Source: CAYQCH01 sp964415935 (lineage in GTDB: Bacteria; Patescibacteriota; Patescibacteriia; VMEV01; CAYQCH01). Taken from it: 7,740 nucleotides of DNA. The position numbers and the translations under genes are program-made. Location of the stretch: NCBI GenBank assembly GCA_964415935.1, contig CAYQCH010000034.1:1-7740 (forward strand), written 5' to 3'. The notes below the pieces were generated by a model. It saw only the letters and a program-made list of their open reading frames with translations. It did no database searches and was not told where the DNA came from. Position 1 is the stretch's first letter. Every line of letters begins with the position of its first letter. This document shows, in pieces, positions 1 to 5,940 of this stretch.

Positions 1-76
1 GCAATAAGTCTGCGTAGACCTGCTGTTCTTTTACTGATAAGCCAAGCGCCTGCAAAAAGGCATCCACATTGACCAT
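1..76 (-). CDS. TrmB-like transcriptional regulator, N-terminal fragment
   Basis: Only the first 25 codons are inside the window; the gene continues past base 1. Read on the minus strand from the ATG at 76-74, the peptide starts MVNVDAFLQALGLSVKEQQV and continues YADLL. The pattern LGLS-x-KE-x-x-VY-x-x-LL is typical of the first helix of the winged helix-turn-helix domain in the TrmB family of sugar-responsive regulators, which is what suggests the identity. An in-frame TGA lies just upstream and no Shine-Dalgarno is visible. A strong promoter sits so close that the transcript would start about 2 nt before the ATG. It is divergent from the zinc-ribbon gene at 238. The assignment rests on one short motif; another HTH protein is possible. 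Effector and targets cannot be seen. Confidence 0.6.
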   Translation of the reverse strand, partial: MVNVDAFLQALGLSVKEQQVYADLL

Positions 77-84
77 ATGGCAGC

Positions 85-112
85 ATCATAACAGGATATG
101 AAAAAATGTCAA
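85..112 (-). promoter_or_regulatory. Strong promoter of the TrmB-like gene, near-leaderless
   Basis: On the minus strand there is a perfect TTGACA (112-107), a 16-nt spacer and TATGAT (90-85), preceded by TGT, which gives an extended -10. The expected start is near 78, only about 2 nt before the ATG at 76. The mRNA would be essentially leaderless, which fits the absence of a Shine-Dalgarno sequence. Confidence 0.75.
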
Positions 113-179
113 ATATTGCCTGCAAAATTTTGCACATTTTATAAATTTAGCTAATTTTGGCATAATACACTATGTAAAT

Positions 180-207
180 TTGACGGCATTTACCTGCAAG
201 TGATAAA
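180..207 (+). promoter_or_regulatory. Candidate promoter of the zinc-ribbon gene
   Basis: TTGACG (180-185), a 16-nt spacer and GATAAA (202-207) point to a start near 214, upstream of the ATG at 238. A second, weaker candidate is TGG-CATAAT at 158-166, an extended -10 without a good -35. Both lie in the AT-rich spacer shared with the divergent TrmB-like gene. Confidence 0.45.
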
Positions 208-237
208 TTGCGTGCGGGAAACCACAGCGGTATCCCC

Positions 238-765
238 ATGTTCCTTTCACCCAAACAACAAAAGGTTTTCATGCGCCACGATGAGGACGACGAAGACGAT
301 GACGATGCGCCGGAGGCAGATATTGCCGACGGCGAAAGCGAGCCCGCAGAAGGAGCGAAGCGCCGGGCCGCTTCCTGGAACAAGAAGTCCCTCCCCTCCT
401 TCTGCTCCTGCTGCCAGGACGAACTGAAGGGCGGACAGTCTGGCTTGTGCCGCGGCTGTAAGAAGCGGGTGGCCGAGGCCATTGCTGAGGATGCACGATC
501 GCGTCCCGCCGATGGCAGCGGTTCGACGCCTCGCACCTGCCTCGCCTACTGCCGGAAGTGCAGCGGCATGAAGGCCATCGCGCCTCTGGATCGCAAGCAC
601 AGCAGCTACCTGGTGCGCCGGGCCCGGGAGACCAGGGAGGGGCAGATCGGCATGATCGTGTACGAGAAGGATGCCGGCTGCCCCGACTGCGCTGACGACA
701 GCTCGCTCGACCCGCACGGCATCATCACGCGGTTTGCCGATCCCACCCGACGGGATGTGGCCTGA
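238..765 (+). CDS. Acidic protein with two zinc-ribbon-like cysteine pairs, function unknown
   Basis: 175 residues if it starts at the ATG at 238. Residues 14-35 are very acidic (HDEDDEDDDD and following). Then come cysteine clusters that resemble two zinc ribbons: C56/C58/C59 with C71-x2-C74, and C101/C105-x2-C108 with C148-x2-C151. Between the two halves lies a polar linker (residues 85-100), and there is a basic stretch at 119-133. There is no signal peptide or membrane segment, so it is probably cytosolic. CxxC pairs of this kind usually bind zinc and often serve nucleic-acid or protein contacts; that role is inferred. The start is uncertain: the ATG at 271 (164 residues) has the better ribosome site, and a TTG at 208 is also open in frame. 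It ends in TGA before a terminator shared with pgk. I do not recognise the family. Confidence 0.75.
   Translation: MFLSPKQQKVFMRHDEDDEDDDDAPEADIADGESEPAEGAKRRAASWNKKSLPSFCSCCQDELKGGQSGLCRGCKKRVAEAIAEDARSRPADGSGSTPRTCLAYCRKCSGMKAIAPLDRKHSSYLVRRARETREGQIGMIVYEKDAGCPDCADDSSLDPHGIITRFADPTRRDVA
260..265 (+). promoter_or_regulatory. Ribosome binding site favouring an internal start at 271
   Basis: AAAAGG lies 5 nt before the ATG at 271. No comparable site precedes the ATG at 238, so translation may really begin at 271, directly in front of the acidic run. Confidence 0.4.
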
Positions 766-780
766 CGCATGCGGGAGCAC

Positions 781-830
781 AAAAAACGCCCTGTGACGGA
801 GACATTCGTTACAGGGCGTTTCCTTTTTTT
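781..830. terminator. Bidirectional intrinsic terminator between the zinc-ribbon gene and pgk
   Basis: A 14-bp stem with one G-T pair (arms about 784-797 and 809-822) has a loop of about 11 nt. It is flanked by A6 on the left and CCTTTTTTT on the right. Both strands therefore have a U-tract, and the element can end both convergent transcripts. Confidence 0.9.
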
Positions 831-842
831 AAACTTCGGGCT

Positions 843-2012
843 TTATCCAAGCGCCTGCAGGCCCGGCAGCGGCTCGCCGGACAAGTACTTTAACGCCGCG
901 CTGCCGCCCGTGGCCACAAAATCCATTTTGGCTATCAGCCCGGCGGCGGCGGCCAGGGACGCGGTCTCTCCGCCGCCAATGACCGTATAATTCGGGGCGC
1001 CGGCCAGTGCCTTTAAAATATCCAACGACCCTTCCGCCGTCATGTCCCATTCAATATACCCCAGCGGGCCGGCCCAAAAGACGTCGGCCGCCGCCAGCGC
1101 TTCCTGGCGATAACGCGCCGTGGTCTTGGGGCCGATATCGTATATCGCCTCGCCGGGCTGGATGTCTCCGACGCGGGAAAAACGCAGCGATCTCCTGTTG
1201 ATGCTGCCGTCCGGCAGCCGCTGGGCCACGCGCGCATCCTCTGGCAACACGAGCTTGTCTCCCAGAGACCGTAACAAGTCCTCTGCCATAGGCAGTTCCT
1301 CTTCTTGCACAAGCGACTCCCGCACGTTATGCCCGGCGGCGGACAACAGCGTGTTGCCAACGCCTCCGCCGACAAACACCTTGTCTACAAGCGCGGCAAG
1401 CTTTTGAATCGTCCCCATCTTCTCTGCGATTTTTACCCCGCCGACAAGCACCACAAACGGATGTTTGGGCTCAAGACGCAGGCGGTCCAGTGCGGCCATT
1501 TCTTCTTTCACGCGCAGGCCTGCAACGGCAGGAATATATTTGGGTGGTATCGCCACGGACGCATATGCTTCATAACTATCGCCAAATGCGTCGTTTACAA
1601 AGACGTCGGCCAGCTGCGCCAACGCTTTGCCAAACGCCTCGTCGTTTTCCCGCTCTCCTTTATGAAAGCGGACGTTTTCCAGCAGCAGCACGGAACCGGG
1701 CCTGGCAGAAGCGATCGCGCGCTTTACATCATCCCCGATGCTGTCCGCGAGGAAGGAGATCCGATCCGGGTACAGTTTACGCAAGTACGATGCAATTGGT
1801 GCCAGCGAAAAATGCTGGTCACGACCCTTGGGACGGCCGAGATGCCCGCACAGCACGGTTTTGGCCGCGCGCTCCGACACATACTTGATGGTCGGCAACA
1901 CAGCCTGCAGCCTAAAATCATCGACAATGCGGCCCTCTGCAAGCGGCACATTCAAATTCAACCGCAGCAAAACGGTTTTGCCATTGATGTCTATTTCAGG
2001 AAGGAATTGCAT
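843..2012 (-). CDS. pgk: Phosphoglycerate kinase (divergent)
   Basis: 389 residues, a normal length for this glycolytic enzyme, which moves phosphate between 1,3-bisphosphoglycerate and ADP in the cytosol. Family landmarks appear in order: NVP (21-23), R34, GHLGRPKG (56-63), LENVRF (111-116), VNDAFG (139-144), GG-x-K (191-194) with K198, GGG (215-217), DIGPKT (292-297), AGPLGYIE (314-321), IGGG (345-348), ATGG (367-370). Several usually fixed positions differ. The Asp of R-V-D-F-N is N19; the catalytic-patch Arg of the H-R-A-H segment is E148, with both histidines replaced by Tyr (147, 150); GGGDT reads GGGET (E349). The frame is intact, so this is divergence rather than decay. The ATG lies about 5 nt from the expected transcript start, with no Shine-Dalgarno. 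It ends in TAA at the shared terminator. No other glycolytic gene is adjacent. Confidence 0.96.
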   Translation of the reverse strand: MQFLPEIDINGKTVLLRLNLNVPLAEGRIVDDFRLQAVLPTIKYVSERAAKTVLCGHLGRPKGRDQHFSLAPIASYLRKLYPDRISFLADSIGDDVKRAIASARPGSVLLLENVRFHKGERENDEAFGKALAQLADVFVNDAFGDSYEAYASVAIPPKYIPAVAGLRVKEEMAALDRLRLEPKHPFVVLVGGVKIAEKMGTIQKLAALVDKVFVGGGVGNTLLSAAGHNVRESLVQEEELPMAEDLLRSLGDKLVLPEDARVAQRLPDGSINRRSLRFSRVGDIQPGEAIYDIGPKTTARYRQEALAAADVFWAGPLGYIEWDMTAEGSLDILKALAGAPNYTVIGGGETASLAAAAGLIAKMDFVATGGSAALKYLSGEPLPGLQALG

Positions 2013-2023
2013 AGCTATCGCGT

Positions 2024-2032
2024 ATTATACCA
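2024..2032 (-). promoter_or_regulatory. pgk promoter, extended -10
   Basis: TGG-TATAAT reads on the minus strand from 2032 to 2024. The -35 region is weak (TATTCT at the 17-nt position), which is usual for extended -10 promoters. The expected start is 2016-2017, leaving a 4-5 nt leader before the ATG at 2012, too short for a Shine-Dalgarno. Confidence 0.65.
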
Positions 2033-2061
2033 TTGACGAAACACGAAGAATATCGTAGAGT
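2033..2061 (+). promoter_or_regulatory. Candidate promoter of the 2095 gene
   Basis: TTGACG (2033-2038), a 17-nt spacer and TAGAGT (2056-2061) give a start near 2068. The -35 box directly abuts the extended -10 of the divergent pgk promoter. Confidence 0.5.
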
Positions 2062-2068
2062 GTCTCGA

Positions 2069-2090
2069 ACTGGAAAAACCAGTGGGAGGG
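2069..2090 (+). promoter_or_regulatory. Leader hairpin and strong Shine-Dalgarno of the 2095 gene
   Basis: A perfect 5-bp hairpin, ACTGG-AAAAA-CCAGT (2069-2083), is followed at once by GGGAGGG (2084-2090), 4 nt before the ATG. The ribosome site fixes the start at 2095. The hairpin lies near the 5' end of the predicted transcript and may protect it or affect initiation. Confidence 0.55.
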
Positions 2091-2094
2091 AACC

Positions 2095-2520
2095 ATGCAA
2101 CGAACTGTCATTGCGGTGATGCGTGATATCACCAACCGCGTGGCGAAGGATCCTTCCCACGCGCAGATGAATGAATGGCGTTCCGTCATCGATAAGTACG
2201 AAAAAATTCTTCAATGGCATCCGGGATGGAACCAGGATTCCGCCTCGTATGCCGTGGCCATGCTACTGGGAAAGACGTTTCGCGTAATCGATCCGCACAC
2301 GCTGGCCAACACCGCCGGAGAAACCATCATCGGTGAACTGGCGAAAAACGGCTGCGTCGATGCGCGAGATGAGAAGAACCGGGTAACCGGTACCTTCACT
2401 GTCCGGCACATCAAGGTAGAGGCGGACCACGTGGCCATCAAAATTCTGGCCGGACAAAACCGCCAGCTGACCGAGAGGGCGATTGAATCCATCATGGCTG
2501 TGCACAGGCTGCAGCTGTAA
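2095..2520 (+). CDS. Hypothetical protein, 141 residues
   Basis: I do not recognise this protein. It is 141 residues, without a signal peptide, membrane span or metal-binding cysteine pattern (a single Cys, C87), so probably a soluble cytosolic protein. The N-terminal half looks helical (residues 1-40, then SYAVAMLLGK at 51-60). The middle has charged, strand-like stretches (GTFTVRHIKVE at 99-109, DHVAIKILAG at 111-120), and the end is a helix (LTERAIESIMAVHRLQL, 125-141). Start and expression are well supported: GGGAGGG before the ATG, a candidate promoter upstream and an intrinsic terminator right after TAA make it a single-gene unit. It is divergent from pgk with 82 bp between starts, which may mean joint regulation but says nothing certain about function. 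Confidence 0.85.
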   Translation: MQRTVIAVMRDITNRVAKDPSHAQMNEWRSVIDKYEKILQWHPGWNQDSASYAVAMLLGKTFRVIDPHTLANTAGETIIGELAKNGCVDARDEKNRVTGTFTVRHIKVEADHVAIKILAGQNRQLTERAIESIMAVHRLQL

Positions 2521-2563
2521 GACCCCGCACGAGTCCAACGCTCGGGTGGGGTCTTTCATTTTT
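2520..2563 (+). terminator. Intrinsic terminator of the 2095 gene
   Basis: A 14-bp stem from AGACCCC... to ...GGGGTCT (arms 2520-2533 and 2541-2554), with one G-T pair, one mismatch and a 7-nt loop, is followed by TTCATTTTT. It begins at the last base of the stop codon. Confidence 0.88.
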
Positions 2564-2567
2564 ACCC

Positions 2568-2596
2568 TTGACAAATGCATTTCACGGTGCTTCAGT
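2568..2596 (+). promoter_or_regulatory. Candidate promoter of the 2642-3140 unit
   Basis: A perfect TTGACA (2568-2573), a 17-nt spacer and TTCAGT (2591-2596) preceded by TGC. The -10 is a weak match, as expected for a promoter that needs help or is controlled. It lies inside the overlapping inverted repeats. Confidence 0.5.
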
Positions 2597-2610
2597 GAAA
2601 TGATTCACTG
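2578..2610 (+). repeat. Two overlapping inverted repeats over the promoter and leader (operator or RNA switch candidate)
   Basis: CATTTCAC (2578-2585) pairs perfectly with GTGAAATG (2595-2602). CAGTGAA (2593-2599) pairs perfectly with TTCACTG (2604-2610). The two repeats share the middle arm, so only one stem can form at a time. As DNA, they amount to three TTCAC/GTGAA half-sites in alternating orientation across the -10 region. Confidence 0.75.
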
Positions 2611-2641
2611 GAACATACCATCAGCAACCTGAGGGACCGAA

Positions 2642-2935
2642 ATGGCAGGAGCTTGGTTGCAAGCCTTTAAGGCTTTGGAAACACAATTGGAACAGTCTCT
2701 GGAAACAACCGACCGATGCTGGTGGGAAGTCTTTGGCGCGACCGGCGCGCCCCTGACAACAGACCATCGGCGCATGCTGGATCATTTCGGCTCAACTACG
2801 CGCGAAGACCTCGTGGAGCTGACCTACCACTGGATGCGTCATTTCGACGAAGATCCCTACGACACGGACCTGCTCGAACTGTACTTCAACCTGGCCATCG
2901 AATACGCCAATGCGCGTATCCGACGAGCCGCCTGA
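2642..2935 (+). CDS. Hypothetical acidic protein, 97 residues
   Basis: I do not recognise this protein. It is 97 residues, probably all-helical, rich in acidic and aromatic residues (W5, W27, W28, W64; HFDEDPYDTDLLELYF at 67-82), with one Cys and no signal peptide or membrane span. GAGGGA (2631-2636) lies 5 nt before the ATG and supports the start. It ends in TGA, 25 bp before the lipoprotein gene, with no terminator between, so the two are one operon. Its promoter is overlaid by inverted repeats, which suggests control. A small partner or adaptor role would fit, but nothing in the sequence shows it. Confidence 0.82.
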   Translation: MAGAWLQAFKALETQLEQSLETTDRCWWEVFGATGAPLTTDHRRMLDHFGSTTREDLVELTYHWMRHFDEDPYDTDLLELYFNLAIEYANARIRRAA

Positions 2936-2960
2936 AATCAACCAGAAAGGAAACCGCTTC

Positions 2961-3140
2961 ATGCGACAGTTGTTGTGGCCGACCATGCTTGTCTTGGCCA
3001 CGCTGACCGGCTGCTCCGGAGGCCCCCAGCCTCGGGCTTGCGACCATGCCCATCTGGAGCGCGATGAAGACGAAGACGAAAACCGCTGCAATCGCGGCGG
3101 CGGCAGCTTTGGCGCCCTCATCCCGCTGATGCTGCGGTAA
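2961..3140 (+). CDS. Very small acidic lipoprotein, 59 residues
   Basis: The start at 2961 gives a classic lipoprotein signal: MRQ, a hydrophobic core LLWPTMLVLATL (4-15) and the lipobox LTGC with C18 as the lipidated residue. AAAGG (2946-2950) lies 10 nt upstream. The mature chain is only 42 residues: C27 and C43 flank a DH-x-H and a strongly acidic run (ERDEDEDEN, 33-41), then comes a glycine stretch and a hydrophobic tail (FGALIPLML). The two cysteines could form a disulphide, and the acidic/His stretch could bind cations; both are guesses. It should sit at the outer face of the cytoplasmic membrane. It is second in an operon with the 97-residue gene and is followed by a strong terminator. 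A longer in-frame open stretch from 2910 has no ribosome site and would bury the signal peptide, so I reject that start. Confidence 0.8.
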   Translation: MRQLLWPTMLVLATLTGCSGGPQPRACDHAHLERDEDEDENRCNRGGGSFGALIPLMLR

Positions 3141-3156
3141 CCCAGTACACCTCCCC

Positions 3157-3199
3157 ACCCGTCTGCGTCGCGCAAGCGCCGCGGGCGGGTTCTTATTTT
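3157..3199 (+). terminator. Intrinsic terminator of the 2642-3140 operon
   Basis: A 15-bp GC-rich stem (3157-3171 with 3176-3190), with two G-T pairs and one mismatch, is closed by a GCAA tetraloop of the GNRA type. It is followed by TTCTTATTTT. Confidence 0.9.
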
Positions 3200-3200
3200 C

Positions 3201-3236
3201 AAATGAAAACAGCCCTCAGCGGAAAGCCAAGGGCTG
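3201..3236 (-). terminator. Intrinsic terminator of the 3253-3762 gene
   Basis: On the minus strand, CAGCCCT (3236-3230) pairs with AGGGCTG (3216-3210) over a 13-nt loop and is followed by TTTTCATTT (3209-3201). It is arranged tail to tail with the operon terminator at 3157-3199. Confidence 0.8.
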
Positions 3237-3252
3237 CATGCGTTCGTCCGAA

Positions 3253-3762
3253 TCAATCAATCACCTCAATGCGCGCCTCGGTGCCGTGCATGGCCAGCCC
3301 TCCACGCGCTTCAATCCAGGCCAGCAACTCGCGAGGATCGCTGATCTTTCGGGCAAACGTCGCTAGCCCGACGGGCCGGCCTTCAAACGTCAACCGAAGC
3401 TCGCTTACATTCACGCCGAATGTCGGCGAATACACGCGCCAGTTCAGCCAGTCATCGGGCGTGTACAGCGTTTTCGTACGCACGCTGAAGGAAAAAGGCT
3501 GGCCGGCGTCGCTCAAGTCGACGATGCCAGTTGCTCCATCGAGCTGGAAAGTGCCGACACAGTCAAACCAGACATGAAACCCCTCGCTGTTTTCATGCTT
3601 GCTTGACCCGGTTTTCATCGGCATCTCGCGTCCCTGGCTGAAGAAACCGATGTCCCTGGCGGGAATCAACTCCGTCGCCAGGCCGCGGTACAAACGCCAA
3701 TGACAGTCATTGTCGGGATTCCGTATCCCGTCTCGCCATCCGGCGATATAAAACGTCTCCAT
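3253..3762 (-). CDS. Hypothetical protein, 169 residues
   Basis: I do not recognise this protein. It is 169 residues, aromatic-rich and probably mostly beta: strand-like stretches include GFHVWFDCVGTFQL (61-74), FSFSVRTKTLY (90-100), DWLNWRVYSPTFGVNV (104-119) and ELRLTFEGRP (121-130). A short helix follows (DPRELLAWIEARGG, 142-155). There is no signal peptide or membrane span. The start is clear: AGGAGG (3776-3771) lies 8 nt before the ATG at 3762-3760. It ends in TGA before its own terminator. It lies just downstream of the rRNA terminator in the same direction, so read-through could add to its expression, but it also has a candidate promoter. The beta-rich build could suit binding of a ligand or partner; that is only a guess. 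Confidence 0.82.
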   Translation of the reverse strand: METFYIAGWRDGIRNPDNDCHWRLYRGLATELIPARDIGFFSQGREMPMKTGSSKHENSEGFHVWFDCVGTFQLDGATGIVDLSDAGQPFSFSVRTKTLYTPDDWLNWRVYSPTFGVNVSELRLTFEGRPVGLATFARKISDPRELLAWIEARGGLAMHGTEARIEVID

Positions 3763-3782
3763 AGGTTCCCCCTCCTGGCTTC

Positions 3783-3811
3783 ACCCTACGCGCCCCGGCT
3801 AAACAAGGCAA
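3783..3811 (-). promoter_or_regulatory. Candidate promoter of the 3253-3762 gene
   Basis: On the minus strand: TTGCCT (3811-3806), a 17-nt spacer and TAGGGT (3788-3783). The start would lie just before the strong Shine-Dalgarno at 3776-3771. The -10 is weak but resembles TAGAGT of the 2095 gene. Confidence 0.35.
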
Positions 3812-3821
3812 CCAAGCAACG

Positions 3822-3850
3822 AAAAAACAGCCTTTTATGGGCTGTTTTTT
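3822..3850 (-). terminator. Terminator of the 23S-5S rRNA transcript
   Basis: A perfect 11-bp stem, AAAAAACAGCC with GGCTGTTTTTT, has a 7-nt loop and sits about 6 nt past the 5S 3' end. A/T runs on both sides would let it work in either direction. Confidence 0.9.
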
Positions 3851-3855
3851 CATAT

Positions 3856-3963
3856 AACTGGCAGCGGCCTACTTTCGCTTGGTAACTATCATCGGCGCAG
3901 GAGGTCTTAACTGCTGTGTTCGGAATGGGAACAGGTGTTACCCCTCCGCTTGAGCCACCAGAA
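3856..3963 (-). rRNA. rrf: 5S ribosomal RNA (short form)
   Basis: The minus strand carries the 5S core: CCCATTCCGAACACAG, AGTTAAG, GCGCCGATG and AAGTAGG. Helix I closes the ends (CTGGTGGC with GCTGCCAG, 8 bp with two G-T pairs). The ends are set from helix I and may be off by a few bases. The molecule is about 108 nt, against about 120 in E. coli. The missing bases are in helix IV and its loop: only about 6 nt (TACCAA) stand between the GATGATAGT and GCGAAAGTAGG blocks, where E. coli has 15. It is downstream of 23S in the same transcript and just before the terminator. Confidence 0.95.
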
Positions 3964-3965
3964 CG

Positions 3966-3995
3966 GACACCCTCACCGCAAACGGTGCGGGTGTC
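3966..3995 (-). other. Stable hairpin just upstream of 5S
   Basis: GACACCC (3966-3972) pairs with GGGTGTC (3989-3995), and CACCG (3974-3978) with CGGTG (3983-3987), around a 4-nt loop. That is 12 bp with one mismatch. It ends about 3 nt from the 5S 5' end and lacks a U-tract, so it is more likely a processing or folding element than a terminator. A second small hairpin (GCTTC/GAAGC, 3996-4015) follows. Confidence 0.7.
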
Positions 3996-4059
3996 GCTTC
4001 TTTTGGCTGTGAAGCAAACGAACAAAATGACGTCACATGTCCAATAGGCGACACTCTCA

Positions 4060-4094
4060 CATAAGATGCATCTTAATCAAGCATGCATGAAGTG
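4060..4094 (-). other. 3' arm of the 23S processing stem
   Basis: This trailer segment is the reverse complement of the leader segment 7226-7258, apart from an internal loop. It gives 16 bp (4060-4075 with 7243-7258) and 9 bp (4086-4094 with 7226-7234). Further out, 4027-4038 matches the reverse complement of 7324-7335 at 11 of 12 positions. Such long stems enclosing 23S are the usual RNase III processing sites. Confidence 0.8.
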
Positions 4095-4415
4095 TTACTT
4101 CTCGAAATCGATTCTCCATGTGCGGTCCTTTCGGATCACGCCGTAGGAGGTAATCTCAATCCATTAGTACAGCTTGGCTGAACCCATCACTGGGCTTACA
4201 CCTACTGCCTATCAACCTGGTCTTCTCCCAGGAGGATAATGAAACCTAATCTTGAGCACGGCTTCACGCTTAGATGCTTTCAGCGTTTATCCATCTCCGA
4301 CATAGCTACCCGGCGATGCCCCTGGTGGGACAACCGGTACACTAGAGGTCGGTCCTTCTCGGTCCTCTCGTACTAGAGAAGAGGTCTCTCAAGTTTCGAC
4401 GCATATGCCAGATAG

Positions 4416-4452
<37 letters not shown>

Positions 4453-4480
4453 ACGTACCGCTTTAATTGGCGAACAGCCA

Positions 4481-4540
<60 letters not shown>

Positions 4541-5023
4541 GGCCGTCGCTGTGGACGCTTGGGCCAGATCAGCCTGTTATCCCCAGAGTAACTTTTATCC
4601 GATGAGCTTCGACCATCCTATATTGGATCGTCGGATCACTAGGTTATGCTTTCGCAACTGCGCGACATGTACGTCTTGCAGTAAAGCTGGCTTGTGCCCT
4701 TACGCTATCGCTCCGATTTCCATCCGGAGCTAGCCAACCTTAGTAAACGCCTCCGTTACCTTTTGGGAGGCGACCGCCCCAGTCAAACTACCCGACAGAT
4801 ACTGTTCCCGCACCGGTTTACGGCACCAGGTTAGACTTACCATAACAACAGGGTGGTATCTCACTGTCGCCCGAAGGCTCCCACCTATTCTGAACAGTTG
4901 AAACGATAAGCCAATATCAATCTGTAGTAAAGCTTCATGGGGTCTTTTCGTCTAGGCATATGTAATGCGCATCTTCACGCATTCTGCAATTTCGCCGAGT
5001 ACATCGAGGAGACAGTTGCCAAA

Positions 5024-5064
<41 letters not shown>

Positions 5065-5908
5065 GATTTCGCTACCTTAGGACGATTATAGTTATCGCCG
5101 GCGTTCATCCGCGCTTGGATTCAAGGCTGCCTTTCCCGAAGGAAAATGACCTCTCCTCTTGACGTTCGGACACTGGCCAGGCATCAGCCCCTATACATCA
5201 GCTTTCGCTTTAGCAGGGACCTGTGTTTTTGGTAAACAGTCGCTTGGCAAACTTTCACTGCGGCCTTACTTGCGTAAGGCAGGCCTTATACCGAAGGTAC
5301 GACCGCTTTTTTGCCGAGTTCCTTCTCGATGTTTCTCTCGTGCACCTTAGGATACTCTCCTCAACCACCTGTGTCGGTTTACGGTACGGACACAGTGATG
5401 ATTAACCCTAGAAGTTTTTCTTGGCGCCTCCTCCATCCATGTTGACTCCACCCGAAGGCTTCATCTCCAGTGACGGGCTCTTGTTAATGTCCTACGGATT
5501 TGCCAATAGAACCAATCGCCCGCCCCAACGTGTATAACCAAAACACGCTTAGACTTTAAAAACGCGTCACTCCATCAGTCATCACCGTGGCGCAGGAATA
5601 TTAACCTGCTGTCCATCGACTACGCTGTTTAGCCTCGCCTTAGGACCGGCTAACCCTGAGCTGATCTTCATGGCCCAGGAAACCTTGGTTTTACGGTGTG
5701 CGGGGTTCTCACCCGCATTTGTGCTACTCATCCCAACATTCTCACTTCGTAACGCTCCATCGTTCCTCACGGTCCGACTTCAGCGCGATACGAACGCTCT
5801 TCTACCACCAATTAGATAAATCTAACTGATCCGCAAATTCGGCACTACGTTTGAGCCCCGGTACATTTTTGGCGCAAGGCAACTAGACAAGTGAGCTGTT
5901 ACGCTTTC

Positions 5909-5940
<32 letters not shown>

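Noticed and set aside
247..780. 177-residue minus-strand open frame over the zinc-ribbon gene
   Set aside because: Antisense shadow that crosses the shared region; no start signal, and the plus frame has the ordered cysteine pairs.
769..990. 73-residue plus-strand open frame after the zinc-ribbon gene
   Set aside because: It runs through the terminator hairpin and into the antisense of pgk.
1305..2036. 243-residue open frame on the plus strand opposite pgk
   Set aside because: Fully antisense to a clear pgk, no ribosome site, no recognisable sequence; a shadow of GC-rich codon use.
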